Source: Hymenolepis diminuta
Lineage: Eukaryota; Platyhelminthes; Cestoda; Cyclophyllidea; Hymenolepididae
Assembly (NCBI GenBank): GCA_900708905.1
Contig: CAADRB010000006.1
Span: 3,827,893 to 3,891,892 of the forward strand
Direction of reading: 5' to 3'
DNA: 64,000 nt
Shown: positions 41,301-52,616 of the stretch, one piece after another
How positions within the stretch are numbered: position 1 is the stretch's first letter
Layout: each line of letters opens with the position of its first letter
The notes under the pieces: model-generated
What the model saw: only the letters and a program-made list of their open reading frames with translations
Databases searched by the model: none
What the model was told of the DNA's origin: nothing
Program-made: the position numbers and the translations under genes

Positions 41301-44300
41301 GTGTTGTAGGGATGCTTATTAACCTTCTTTTCAATCACGTCCCGCCCAGTCCCACGCGGAATAATCCAAAGGATTAAGGTCTGGTGAGTTGGGAGGTGAC
41401 CATAAGTTTGGCGTGACATGATGACGAAAATTCTCGGCCCTCCATCCAATTCAGTGTTTTGAGAGCTTTATGGGATGGAGTTGAATCTTATTGGAGGACA
41501 TAGGGGGGTCTTTCTCCATTGACTACGCCGTCTATCCAGGGCGGCTTAACAATAATGCCTTGAAGAGTCTCCACATAGGCATCTGAACCTGCATCTGCAT
41601 CTGAATCTGAATCTGCATTGACTTTGAGACCCTGTGAGAGAAGTTGAGGAGTTATGATGTGCCCCTCCCTCACTGCCCTTCACAACATCGAAAAGCATCA
41701 TTGTTGGTGGCAACTTCGTGCGCATGCACAACAATTGGAACTTTGGGGGGTCCGCCCGCACATAGCTAGCCATCTATCATTTCTTCGATTGAATTTTTGA
41801 TGCTGGTGGAAGTTGTTTTCGTAGGAGAAAAACGAAAGACACTCCTGTTCTTCTGAGTGCTTCAATTTGTTTAAGAGTCCTTTTAAGTGCATTAGACGAT
41901 TCTCTTAAATTGTTTTTGTTGACATAAACTGATGATCTCGCCTGAGAAGATCGTATGATTTGTATCTGAAGTTTTGGTGAAGAACATTGCTTATATGCTG
42001 TTGTTCCTTCAGACACGTGAAGATCTTTGGGAAAATGTCGCACATTGACTTCCCATCATTTTCGTCCATCACGCCATGCCACACACACACNNNNNNNNNN
42101 NNNNNNNNNNNNNNNNNNNNNNNNNNNNNNNNNNNNNNNNCACTCTTCTCACAAACTCAGGTGTTCTGGGTGGGGGAGTGGGTGGGTGGGTGAATGAGTG
42201 TGAGTCAGCAGAGCGTTGACAATGCTCCCGTTTTCTCCTCCCCGTGTTGACCAACTCATTCCACTGTTTTCATTCAGCACCTTCTTTCTAACTTTTCAAA
42301 CGAAAGATTTGGTGACTTGTAGAAATCCCACACTTTCTAAATTCCTGTTTTTCGCTTTTGTAGACACTATTACACTGCTTGTCTTTTCATTCTATTAGTT
42401 AAAGTAGTATCTAGCATGAGATCTTTGGTATAAAAAAGGCATCAATTATTATTGTGAGGTTAGTTTAAATTACTAAAATATAAGTATCCTCAGATACCTT
42501 ACGCACCTTGTAGGTACGGTCTCAATTTCCCGAATCAAGTCTGCTGATGGTGATGTTTTATGCTACTAAATGGAGATTTCAGAGCAAAGGTAACGAAAAG
42601 TACTCATGGTCTTTCTTGAGCTGCTGACTAAATTTCCTATACCTGTTTTTTTAAATGTCCCTGTTAGTGACCTTGCAGAGAGAACAATTAACAACCTGCT
42701 TATTTAGCTATTCCAACAATTTATAGCTAAAAAACACGAACCTGAACAACAACGCATATGAGATTTATGGACCAAGATTTTTTTGGGAAATGAGTATAAT
42801 TTCTTATCACCTTAAAAACTGGAATAATTTTCTATAGAAATATCGTTCTGGAAATGTTAAAGAAAATCGCGCTGAATTCCAAACTTTCAATAAATAGAAA
42901 TATTTATTTCCTTGATCACTGGTAGCTCTTACCATTATAGAGGAGTGGGTTGGGAGTTAGATAATAATCCCCCTATCCATTCGCCTCCTCCCTCCCATAA
43001 ATAAGTTGAGTTTGTTAAATAATCCAATTCCTTAGGGTACATCAGACATTATTTTACCAATTGTACCATTGCTTGAACAATATTTATTACCCATGGGGAA
43101 TCGTTGGCTATTTCAGTTTCCCGATCTCTTCCATCATCAAATGCTCTGCTACGGTGTTATTACCTAATATCCTAATCCTTAGCCACTCCATATTCAAACA
43201 TTTTTAGAGTGGATTGTCATGCATACAAATCGAAATGCGGTGATAGCCATCAGCAGATGCCTAGAAAATTGCTTACTAACTGCAAAATACCTGTTTATTC
43301 CTTTCTCTCTAGACCACGGTTCAACCATCTACGAGGAAGTGCTGGCTGGGGAAGTCGACCCTTCAACGCACCTATGGTAAGTCATTTTTCCTTGTTACTC
43401 TTTAATCAGACAAATTTATGGTTGTATGTGTAGTGAATGAAGGTTTAAATTGCCAAACCAAAACAATGAGAAGAAGGTTAATTGTAGTCCGGATTGCTTA
43501 TATTTGTCTCCGTCACTGAATTTTCCATCTATGTGTCTATTAGATGTGAACATCCGTTTAGTTCGGTTATAGAAAGAGTTGAATTTAGACAGTTTTGAGT
43601 TAAATCATTCAGTAGACATGTGTAATACAGGATTTGCAAGTAAAAATAATTATTTTTGGAGAAATTCCAAGTTGTTTTTACGTGTTTTAGAAGACTTCGT
43701 GAATCTATTGTTAGGCTCTTCTGTAGGTACAACTTCCAAAGCTCATTATCTCAACATTAACTTACATTCTACCATCCTATTTTTGGTCAGAAGTAGCCGG
43801 TGTGGTTGGCCATCCGCATCGCTGGATGGGTGTCGGTCTCATAATCTTTCATTCGACAGACGTTTACGTTGACCGCAGCTTCACCGGCACGCTAAGAAGA
43901 GGACGCTATTCTATCTGCTTCCTTTCAAACATAAATATTAGCCCATATTTCAAATGCATTCGCAAGAAGGTGAATTCTTTTATCTTAGCTTAAATCTCAT
44001 ACTAAGAATTTTTTTAAAAACTCTAAAAACTAAACAGGTTCTTTCCACGGTTGAGAAATCAAGTAGTGATTCTCTAGTGACCTTATTTCCTTTATACTCT
44101 CTTAAATTTTAACTGTTATCTTACCTATTAAACTTGATTTTCTACCTTTTATATGGAAGATTAACTCATCGATCTGTAAACTGTCTATCAATTTTAACTT
44201 CACTTTGCCTATCAGTCACAATTTGTCCCCAACTCATAGCTGAAGGCTATTCTTTTTTATTTTTCTTCCTTTCTTTTGACAAAAATTGGTTAGTTTTCTC

Positions 44301-44723
44301 TCCCTTCTCTTGGTGGTTACTAAGCTAGAGTCTTATAATATTTCGAAGATCAGATATTTACTGTCAATACAAAGTGAACTAGATTGATTGTGATCAAAAT
44401 AGAGTTTGGGCGACTGTTTTAACTCTTTCCTCGTCCGTCCTTTCATAGAAGTAGGGGATTTTTAAATTGGATTTTTATATATGCCCTCAGTTAACTTTTC
44501 TCTCTTTCAACAGATGCCACGAGGCGCCAGTGGCGGTGGTCCGGGTAGTGGTGTCTGGGGTGGTCCACCACCTGGAGGCATTCCACCCCCAAGTGGGGGC
44601 AACTGGGGTTCCCATCCCCTACCACCTCGTGCCAGTGCTCCTCCTCTCTATCGTGCTCCTCCACCCTCCTCCTTTGGTAGTGGTGGTGGTGGACAAAGTA
44701 GACAACCACCATCGAAAAATTGA
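26396..44723 (+). CDS. MED1: Mediator of RNA polymerase II transcription subunit 1, spliced
   Basis: MED1 is the Mediator middle-module subunit that contacts activators such as nuclear receptors. Exons: 26396-26416 (tentative, encodes MSYPPHP and ends at GTAAAT), 27334-27803, 27851-28297, 31314-31438, 31515-31618, 31697-31886, 31961-32767, 34330-36073, 37037-37325, 39641-39864, 43313-43376, 44514-44723. These give 4695 nt (1564 residues), all GT-AG and phase-consistent. The Med1 domain covers about residues 8-560. Family hallmarks include the IALYNLPGE and LCLQALEQDL pair, GQVVPRTGG followed by LTYYISP, the AAEFFLKLNPPL block, and GEIAFTCPSQLPPLIQLLRQ. Exon 8 encodes a Ser/Pro/Thr-rich disordered region with two LXXLL motifs (LVSLL at 774-778, LNHLL at 847-851) and basic, nuclear-signal-like runs such as KKGRKRR. 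Exons 10-12 encode a Gly/Pro/Trp-rich tail. The true first exon is the weakest part; other start exons between 26000 and 27333 are possible. Confidence 0.93.
26417..27333 (+). other. MED1: Proposed MED1 intron 1
   Basis: 917 bp of T-rich sequence between the tentative first exon and the first firm exon, ending in ttttatttcag. Hydrophobic open frames here (for example 26480-26689) reflect T-rich composition. A different first exon could lie inside it. Confidence 0.4.
28508..28838 (+). repeat. Diverged tandem duplication in MED1 intron 3
   Basis: A block around 28508-28595 (ttgatgccgtaggtgtc, then aagaatccggtgatattta) recurs at 28759-28838 (ttgatgccgtaggcgtc, then aagaatccgatgaaatttg). The spacing is about 250 bp, so the whole ~250-bp unit may be duplicated. 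It is non-coding and lies within the 3-kb intron. Confidence 0.5.
29345..29500 (+). repeat. Candidate tRNA-derived SINE-like repeat A (MED1 intron 3)
   Basis: Begins with a box-A-like tggcacattggtcaag and continues with actcagtgaatgacacgagt and tttctcatcaaaggggctcc. Weak similarity to the copies at 36245-36470 and 39030-39285. Assignment as a SINE is inference. Confidence 0.3.
30251..30271 (+). repeat. (TTA)7 microsatellite
   Basis: Seven perfect TTA units in MED1 intron 3. Confidence 0.9.
31194..31224. repeat. Near-perfect palindrome in MED1 intron 3
   Basis: catggtattccttta faces taaaggaaatgccatg, forming ~15-bp arms with one unpaired base and almost no loop. It lies about 90 bp before the exon at 31314. 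No known function. Confidence 0.6.
32768..34329 (+). other. MED1: MED1 intron 7 (1.6 kb)
   Basis: GT-AG intron between the folded-domain exon and the large disordered-region exon. A GC-richer patch near 33350-33410 (ggtggaggggtagcatcatg) may be a repeat fragment; otherwise nothing is recognised. Confidence 0.9.
36245..36470 (+). repeat. Candidate SINE-like repeat B (MED1 intron 8)
   Basis: Contains tggcccgtctgctaaattag, the box-B-like gcggattcgatatcc, and the tail ttggaaaatgctttcctaa (36437-36455). Shares the order tccat, catcaagtgag, taataaag and the ttggaa(a/g)atgctttcc tail with the copy at 39030-39285. Confidence 0.4.
37326..39640 (+). other. MED1: MED1 intron 9 (2.3 kb)
   Basis: GT-AG intron carrying SINE-like repeat C at 39030-39285 and otherwise no recognisable feature. 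Confidence 0.9.
39030..39285 (+). repeat. Candidate SINE-like repeat C (MED1 intron 9)
   Basis: Aligns with 36245-36470: catatccatcagcgc, cattcagtgatcggaatgg, ctaataaagggggtatc, and the tail ttggaagatgctttcctaa at 39239-39257. It is on the plus strand, as is the other intron copy. Confidence 0.4.
41169..42090 (-). pseudogene. Mariner-family transposase pseudogene
   Basis: Minus-strand fragments in several frames match the C-terminal two thirds of a mariner transposase. In order they are MDENDGKSM, KRTLKQ/LLNKLKHSEEQ, the RRNDRWLA block, PPWIDGV, DSTPSHKALKTLNW, PNSPDLNPLDYSAW, and the terminal VIEVEGGYIE stop at 41169-41171. The first catalytic Asp is replaced by Tyr (codon at 41821-41823). 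The second Asp (41485-41487) follows an in-frame stop at 41488-41490. The third Asp (41364-41366) survives. At least two frameshifts separate these blocks, one of them right after the third Asp. The N-terminal DNA-binding part falls at or beyond the assembly gap and is not recognisable. The copy cannot make active transposase. Confidence 0.8.
41574..41625 (-). repeat. Hexanucleotide expansion inside the transposase pseudogene
   Basis: Tandem tctgca / tctgaa units (minus strand gat-tca, gat-gca) that translate to alternating Asp-Ser / Asp-Ala, DSDSDADAGSDAY. Related transposases usually have only a short NADAYVE-like stretch here, so this is a microsatellite expansion within the dead gene. Confidence 0.6.
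42091..42140. other. Assembly gap, 50 N
   Basis: Fifty consecutive N. The left flank is a (CA)n run and the right flank soon becomes G-rich, so the missing piece is probably a simple repeat that defeated assembly. It lies inside the mariner copy in a MED1 intron and does not affect a coding exon. Confidence 0.98.
42168..42190 (+). repeat. G-rich tract with quadruplex potential
   Basis: Contains five GGG-or-longer runs separated by one to three bases within 23 nt, which fits the G-quadruplex pattern. It lies 28 nt from the assembly gap, inside the mariner element. Confidence 0.6.
43377..44513 (+). other. MED1: Last MED1 intron (1.1 kb)
   Basis: GT-AG intron before the final exon. A short fragment near 44168-44200 (gatctgtaaactgtctatca) resembles the repeat family in the COPA introns. 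Confidence 0.85.
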
Positions 44724-45255
44724 TTTCTCCTAACCACATATATCCCTATTGTAAATCACCATCTTTCTTACAGGCGCGTCTCTGAACAGATAAAAGATAA
44801 ATCCAACACCACCCCCACTTTCCTCTGTATATTTCTCTCTCCCTCCCGTCGCAAAGAGGAATTTGTAATTTTGAATATGTATCAATGACGCGTTTTCTGC
44901 CCCCTTTCTCCTCGGTACGCTAAATTCTGTGCTCATTTTAATATTTCTCTCTACCGCACATAGAATTGGAGTCTCCTTGTGTGCCCTGCCTTTCCTCTTT
45001 TTTTTATCTCTAACGTAACTTTCCATTTCTCTATATTTCTCTTTCGTGTTGGATGTTTAAACCTCTGCTCTTTCTTTCGTTTATGTATGTGTGATATGAG
45101 GTATGTGATGGTGATGTATTCCAACAAACTCTCCCTTCTACTATTTCCCATTCCTCCAAACCCTGCAGAAACTCCAGTTTATGTGAAGCGAGGATGACGC
45201 TTGTGTACAGTCTGGATGGGTATCAACAAAACTAATAAAGCTTGTCTTTTTTATA
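44724..45255 (+). other. MED1: MED1 3' untranslated region
   Basis: Sequence between the MED1 stop codon (TGA at 44721-44723) and the probable cleavage site just past the AATAAA at 45234. It is pyrimidine-rich with many TTTCTC and TCTCTT runs and carries no open frame of interest. The 3' boundary is estimated from the poly(A) signal. Confidence 0.6.
45234..45239 (+). terminator. MED1: Poly(A) signal of MED1
   Basis: Canonical AATAAA about 510 nt after the MED1 stop codon, followed within about 30 nt by T- and GT-rich sequence (tgtctttttt, then gtgtttttcgg), as expected of a downstream element. Confidence 0.65.
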
Positions 45256-48200
45256 ATCGATCAGTGTTTTTCGGCTAATATTGATTACTTTGGGCATTTA
45301 TTACGGTTCATGATTAGTAGAACTATTTTAGGAGTCCCATCAAGTAGAATATCTCCTTACAAAAGGTTTGCAGGATACAAGCCTTTCCCAAATCAGAAGA
45401 CCTGGGGAATGTATTTGACTGCCGTAAGTAATAAGAAGAGGAATTGGTATTTAGAAGAGCAGGAGATAAGCCTGAGAAGAAATGGAGTCATGATAAGGAT
45501 ATCCAATTGAGGCAGTATAGGAAGTGTTGTCTAAATAAGTAATAATGAGTATTCTATGTATATGCCGGTATAGAATAACTGACATTAAAAGTACTATATA
45601 TAACTTGGGATTATGGAACAAAATAGTGGGGTGAAGGAATGGTATCATTTTTCTCACCGATCACTAACTTGTTCCGCAGCGTGTAATCTGGCTGCATGAA
45701 TATATCTAGCTTCTAATTGGCTCATGCTCTACCCATCTCATTCTGGATGGTTTATCAGCTTCATTACTAGCTCACGAGGTTGCTAGCCAGTCCCACTTCA
45801 AATTCTTCATTAGGCACGTGTTTGGTGAATTACAGTGCGCTAAGTGGAGTTGACTGTTTTGTATCCAACAATTAGGCCAGTGTTGACATATGTGTTTGCC
45901 TGCGTATTTGATAGAATGCTAGGCGATTCTCATCACTATCTGGAATGCCCAAGTTGCTAAGACTGGCTTAACTACTGAAACACCTTAACTACCAATTCTA
46001 TAATATGCTCAAATTAGAATAGAGAAGTTGACCAGGTCTGAACGGAAAGGAAACATTTGGAGCCTAATCTGAGCCCTACTCTAAAGCATGGAGTAAGAGT
46101 TTATCAATCAGAAACCACCATAAATATTACGCGTAACAATTTTAATATTCCTGATTGCGTCAAGTCGAATCACTTTGTCAATAATAAAATGGAAATCAAA
46201 TAAACCAATAGTGAAGAAGCCGCTCGAATGATTAAAGTATTATGTAGAAGAAATCTTAAAGACTTTTTGAAAATATCTATCATGCAATTGTTCTGAAATT
46301 GGGAGTTACCTCGCAATCATCTTATATATTCCCATTTTGAACCTGATCTCCACAGCGAGGTATTTTGCTAATATTCATTCTGGATTTGAATTCTACATGT
46401 CAGCAATAACACGGTATTGAAGAACCTGAGAATAACATTTTGCTTTCTTTTTCAAATTGTTGTAAGTTATATTCTTTTCGCAAAATAGGAACAGCTGTAT
46501 GTGTACCGCCGTCATGGTCATTGCTATGATATAAATACATAATTTATTATTTATTTGAATCAAAATGTTAAAATCCGATATCTTTTCTTGGTACTCGCAG
46601 AAAATATCATTCAACTATGAGAGCGTTTATTTATTATCATCGCTCATTACAAAGAGAAAAGTTTTAACCATGAGTAAGCAGTTGAATAAACGATTCCATA
46701 GGGCATGAATCGGGAAGTAGCAGAAAATGAAGCAAAAATGTCTTAATTAAAGTTATTGAAGCACTGAGTTATCTATACTGTCAAAAGGATTATGGTTTAC
46801 TTGGCAATGTTTTGATGTACAAATTTCATAAATTGACTTCCCGAATTCATAGATAGTATTATTTCAACAATATTAACAGGTTGACAACTGGTTAATTTAA
46901 TTCCCTGTTTGGTTATGCCGCCTTAATTGATTTGTATTTCGTTGAGGCAAAAATCAGGTAAACGAGACTGGTAATGAATTGCTCACTAGAGTTCACCCAA
47001 AGTGATGGGTGGAAAAAGGGTCGAGTATAAGTAAATAGTACGATATGGATATCAAAGGAGACTCAGTTAAGTTGAATTCTAGATCCATCAGGTTGTCCTC
47101 TTTTACTTAATGGACATAGTTCACTGAGTCGTTTTCTGATGTTCAAATTTTAAGTCTTAAGTCGCAAAGTTCCTTAATGAGTTCTTATCAATGATTTTCA
47201 GGATAAAAATCAGTCATGTCGTTCATTGATCGAAAGCAGCCGGTTGCAAGTTAAAAAATAGCCATATTTTAATCAAAGCGAGCTTTAATAAAATTCTATT
47301 TTTGTATTTATGCTAAGCATGTCAATGAATGATTTTCGACTTGAGAGAAGTGTTGCGAATAAGAAAACATTCCCTTATTTTCATTTTGGACTATTTTATT
47401 GCCTTCCAAGATATTCTCATAAATGAAAGAAATTTTTCGGGCTAAAACATGGTCATCAATATATTCTAAGTCAAAATAATCTGAGGAAATCATAAATAAC
47501 CTTGTTTTAATAAGATTTACTAATTTGATTTCTAGACGAATTTTAGGACGCTATACTTCGCAAACCCAGTAAGGAAGTTTTAACATTACTATTAACCAAA
47601 ATCTATATTGTGTGACTTCTTTAATTGATCAGGATTAACTCATGTGTCTGAGCGTCCACATAACCTAATGTGCTCAAAAAGAAACCGACAAAATCAATTG
47701 GTGGCCACTGCAGATACCAATCTGGTGTAACGTAATTTACCTTCGATAAGAAATGGGATCCGGTACTTACTACGTGGAATGGCCGCTGATAGACTCTCGA
47801 CGCATGGCGTGAATTCCCTGACCTAATTTTATGATATAGATTCTCTCACTATCTTGGGAAGTGATCAAACAGATCAAATATCATGGCTACTGAAAATGTC
47901 AATACATCTGTTTCAGTATGAGCTGAATAGCAAAAAATCGAAAATTTCTAATACCACAGACTAACTCCCCGTACACCTTCTATAAAATGAAGGGTTTTGG
48001 ACTTAAATCTGCTGTTCCTCCGTTTTTTTAACTAAACGGACGGTTATGTGGAGAATGTCAGTTAAGCTGTTAGTCAATACGAACTCCAATACAGACTGTT
48101 TTGATTAATCAATAAAATTTTACATACACAAATTTAACAAATTATATTATGATCTATTTACATTTAAATCTCGATATACACTTTATCTAACAGATGTCCA

Positions 48201-48514
48201 TTCTTGTCAACACTCGCTTTTTGTTTAAATCTACATTAATTGCCAACCAGAGCGAAATTCAAGGACACAAAGTGCATTACCAATGAAATCATTGAAAGCT
48301 GGTGTTTATAAATCAAGTGAACTCATTTTCTAGATTATCCTTTTAATCCCATTTTATGGACCTTGAAAGTGCCACGCGTTTCATAAGATTAGTTCTCTAA
48401 TAATTTACCGTTCGTTTCTAAGTTCTCCATTTTTTTTGAAAATTACGAAGGAATTTAACATATTTTAGCATTTATTGGACAATTTATTTTTTGGGAAATT
48501 ATCACGAGAACAAC

Positions 48515-48533
48515 ATATATATATATATATATA
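48515..48533 (+). repeat. (AT)n microsatellite
   Basis: Nineteen bases of perfect alternating A and T in intergenic DNA. Confidence 0.9.
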
Positions 48534-48636
48534 AATTTTAATACTAGAGTTTACTTCGAGCCAAATCTAGGGGTCAATGTTATGTTTAAACCATGCAAGG
48601 TCATATCATTCTGCTTTCTCAAATTTTGGGAAATAA

Positions 48637-48790
48637 ACATTGGCTGAAGTGGTAAGAGCGAATACTCTTATTAATCTACCGAGCAATGAAAACTGATCAT
48701 CGTGGATTGGAATTTGCAGGATAATCCAGAGGCAAATCATCCACTGTTACTCGAATTCAATTTTTCTCAAACTGAAAAATTAATGTGATA
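48637..48790 (+). repeat. Candidate tRNA-derived SINE head (intergenic)
   Basis: tggctgaagtggtaagagcg at 48641-48660 resembles a tRNA box A. ggattggaattt at 48704-48715 resembles a degenerate box B. The two are too far apart, and the stems too poor, for a working tRNA. A following caatttttctcaaactg stretch resembles the intron copies. Confidence 0.35.
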
Positions 48791-51700
48791 CTTTAAAAAA
48801 AAATTCTTGATACTAAGAAGTCTTTGGCTTATGCTAACCAACATATGTTTATATGGGACGTTACCGTTCTGTTATGTCTATAAAATAACAGTGCGTTATT
48901 TAATTATTCCGTGCCTCTTAGGGTCATCAAGGACAGCCTCTTTGATAGAATTGTTTTAAATGGGCTAAATTTGAAATATAGTAGGAATGATAATAAAGAA
49001 TGATAGTTAAGAATGATCATGTTTGTTTTGCGAAATACATACAGAAACAAACGCCACTAGATTTTTATGACGCGCTTTGCAGCGGCCGCATGTAAATCTA
49101 CCTTATCAGATAAAACGGTTCTGAAACTGGTAGATCCAAGTTCACAGAATCAAACAAAACTTGATTTGTTCAATGCTTATTCGAGAAGAATTATCAGTTG
49201 ACATTATAACCATATATCATGTTATTAGAGTTCATCTCGAAAGAACTTCGGTAATCTCTTTTATGTTAATGAAACCATACACCAATCCTATCTGCCTGTT
49301 CATGACTGTAGTAAGGTGCAAATGAATCAAATGGCATGACAAACTGCTCAATTTAGTCCACTGGTCAACAAACTCTGACACCGCAAGCATAAACTCATCC
49401 TGAACTTTGATATTAAAATATAATTTATATCCTTTATGCGAAAGTGGACAGCTCAGTAATTCCAGAATTCAAATAAAATAGGATTCTAAACACTCGAAAT
49501 TCATTATTTCCTCCAACTCGACCCTTTTTCATTCACTATTTCCTGCGCACAGGTGTCATTCCATGATTCAAACTTGCTAAAGTTTTTCTCAAGTGCAATG
49601 GGTAAAATAGTAAAGTAAAATAAAATAAGTATATTTTGGCCTCTGAGCAGATCGCGAGTCGGAACTTATTTGTTATTCTTTTTGGAAGACATGATTAAGG
49701 GGAATAATTAAAATTCTAATTATGTTATGATTGACTAATACATTATCAGGCACCAGAAATAAGCAGGTATGAAGAATTGAAGTTAAATTTATCTCCGATA
49801 AATTTCACTATCTAATTGATTTGTAAAAATCGCATATCTTTCGTCATGTTTAAGGTGAATCTATGGAGATTATGATGAGAAAAAAATTTAAATTTTGTCC
49901 GTGAGGAGATGATTAATGACATAGGTAATTCAGCAGTTTACAAATAGCACTGAAAGTATGATTAACTATTAATCAGATACCTTTCTTCCATCTATTATAT
50001 CCGGTTAATTTGCGATTTTTCATGATGGGTAAATCAGAATGCTTTTACTAAAAGAGCTAAATTTTCTACAAAATGGGTAAAGGAAGTCATAAAATTGGCA
50101 TTGAACCACTTGTATATCCATAATTAATGGCTGAAATTACCAAAAGTTAGGAAAAAAGATACTGGAAGGTTAAATTTCGCAGGCAAAATTATTTTAATAT
50201 CCCACTCTACATCTCAAAATACGCGCTAAAAGATGCTTCCTAAGAATAGTTGTTATCAAATCCCAAACAAGTGGCTACATAGGAGTAAAAATAAAATTTT
50301 GCATTTGTTTATGAAACGTTTCGCATTGAATTAAAAAGAGGAGGTTAAATGCATTATACATAAATTTGGCACGAAACTAAATAATGCATAGCTTTCAAAT
50401 ATTATTGACCTGAAGTGTGAGGCCTGCAAAACTTTATGTCCTTTGTACATTTAATGTTTATATTCTTAGTTTTGATTTCTTCCACCAGCACTAGCTTTGA
50501 ATGTTTTATTTTGAAGACCACATTCATAAGAGCATTTTCATTTGCTTTTATTGCCCTCAGTTTCGTTTTCATAGAGCACCCTTATATGTATAATGTCATC
50601 CAGCAGCAAGCAATTAGAAGAACGGCTTCACAACTAATTTCTTCCTTTCAATCGTGGTGTATTAATCAAAGTTAATCATGTTATTATTATCGTGAGCAAT
50701 AAAAGAGTAGAGACTTAATCTCTCTTTAATTATTCATGTCCACTTGCTGGTAATAGCCGTAGTGGCTGGATTTAAACTTTCTAAGTGCATTATGGGGAGT
50801 TTTGACGGCATTTAACTAGGGAAGAAACCGAAATTTTGCTGATCACAATTAACTATCATCGGTCAGTCATCCACATCACTGGATATGCACCTATGAACAC
50901 TGAACTCTTGACATCTGACTTGTCAGCAGTGCATTGCACCAATGGCGCACGGTTGGGATTAAAGTTGATTGTTCGCTCATCTGATCTGATTATTTATCCG
51001 ACGGATTATGCTCCATCGCTTCTAAAACTATCGCTCATTGCCTTATTGTGTTCTTATATTCCACTGAGTGTCTACACTATATAACAGGAGGTATATTACT
51101 AACTATCCGCTTCTATATATTCAAAAACCATCAAATAGACGATTTCACTTGTTTCATGGGGGATAACTTTGCTAGTTCAATCATTATAGCCATCATAACT
51201 TTGACCGTCATGTTAATAGGTAAAGATCATAATATTCACGACATTTTATTATAAACTGCGTTCCTCTTCTGCAGACCTAAATTATAAATGACTAGAGAGG
51301 GAGCATTATTGCATCGTAATTTTATATTTCTACCACTTCACTGGCATCACCCCAAACTGATCGTGTGGATATAAAAATCATCACTTCTTGATATTGGGTG
51401 AAAATTGCCTCGTTATAACCTTATGGATTTTGACAAGAAGAACAGGCCCCAAAATGTGATAGAAACAACAATCCATATAGGAAAAGGTTTAAATATTTAA
51501 TTACTCCGAAAAAACATTCAATCTAAATCAATATTTTGAATACACATTTTGACTGGTAATCTATAAAATAATTGGAGTTAAAGTCGGCTAGTTAAAGTTA
51601 ATTCTTCAAATTTAAAAGCCTCACCATTAAAGAGTTCTTCTAGAGCAGAAGAACTATAATCCATAATGAATTCGCATTATGCTCTAGCGTTTTAGTCTCT

Positions 51701-52616
51701 TTTAGAAAATATGGACCGTCACTGAAAGGGCACAGTTACTTCACCAAGTAATCAAAGATTTCACGTGAATTCAAGAGAGCCCAGTTAATTATGAACTGAA
51801 ACTAAAAGCCTCCCAGATTTTCGGAAATTGAGATTGAAGTGAACACTACGTGGGAAATAACAATTCATGCTAGTGAGAAATTGGTCTAGACTTTTTCATC
51901 GATTCGCGGATCACTATTTTTGGCTGTCATTTGTCTCAAGCTTATGTATCCAATAAAAATGCAGGACATTAAGTTGATAAAATCCGAAATGCAGAAAGAG
52001 CTTTATTTCCCGATTTTAACGGATTACTGGCACTGGTATTTTTCTATTTGATCGAAAATACTTTCAGCAATTGAAATAATAATTTATTTATATTGAAACT
52101 ACGAAAATATTGAAATTAATAGAAAATAATTAGATAAATTGTAGTGATCAAATTTGTGCTTAGCAATGTTAAAAGGAGTAACGCAATAAAACCAAATCGT
52201 TTATTTATTTAAACTATCCCAGCTATAAGCAAGGGCAAAAAAAGAACCTCATAAATTTGCAGTCTCAATCGGGCTGATTTAAATCTCACCGAAAGGAAAG
52301 CGACTAGGTAAACATTTTTTCATTGGTATTCTTGTGGAGAGAAATAACATTTGGAGGTATAATCTTGGAGGAGCCTATACACGAAACAGCTTTTTATTTT
52401 GGTGATAAGCAGTTCATTAATTTTGAAAGAGTTCGGAAAAACAACGGTGATATTAAGGTCAGGGTGTATATCTTACCATTCCAGTCCTCTCGGAACATAT
52501 ACAGAAGTAATTTACCATATCAAAGATCCAATCATTTAATTATCAGTCAGCATTTATCCACACGTAGCACGAAAAGAACAAATAAAATGAACAATTGGAA
52601 AACTGAATGCAATCAA

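Larger units (their letters stand above)
41063..42512 (-). mobile_element. Tc1/mariner-type DNA transposon, ~1.45 kb, inactive copy in a MED1 intron
   Basis: The outer ends are imperfect terminal inverted repeats. The left end begins tacagtgcgtgaggcatctg. The right end, read on the minus strand, contains gtgcgtaaggtatctgagg. Both start at a TA, the usual mariner target. The interior encodes a decayed mariner transposase on the minus strand. The element lies in the 3.4-kb MED1 intron between the exons ending at 39864 and starting at 43313, antisense to MED1. A 50-N assembly gap (42091-42140) interrupts its 5' part, next to a CA run and a G-rich run. A shorter deleted sister copy sits at 52617-53172. 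Confidence 0.8.
39865..43312 (+). other. MED1: MED1 intron 11 by exon count (3.4 kb), host of the mariner insertion
   Basis: GT-AG intron between exons 39641-39864 and 43313-43376 (the tenth intron if the tentative first exon is excluded). About 42% of it is the mariner copy at 41063-42512. Removing that copy leaves about 2.0 kb. Confidence 0.9.

Noticed and set aside
41132..41377. An 81-codon plus-strand frame whose protein is nearly repeated on the minus strand at 52874-53101, looking like a conserved gene family
   Set aside because: It is the antisense of the mariner transposase C-terminus in both element copies. Conservation comes from the transposon, not from this frame.
50436..50675. 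79-codon frame beginning with a signal-peptide-like hydrophobic run
   Set aside because: T-rich composition alone gives such runs. There is no promoter, homology or splice context.
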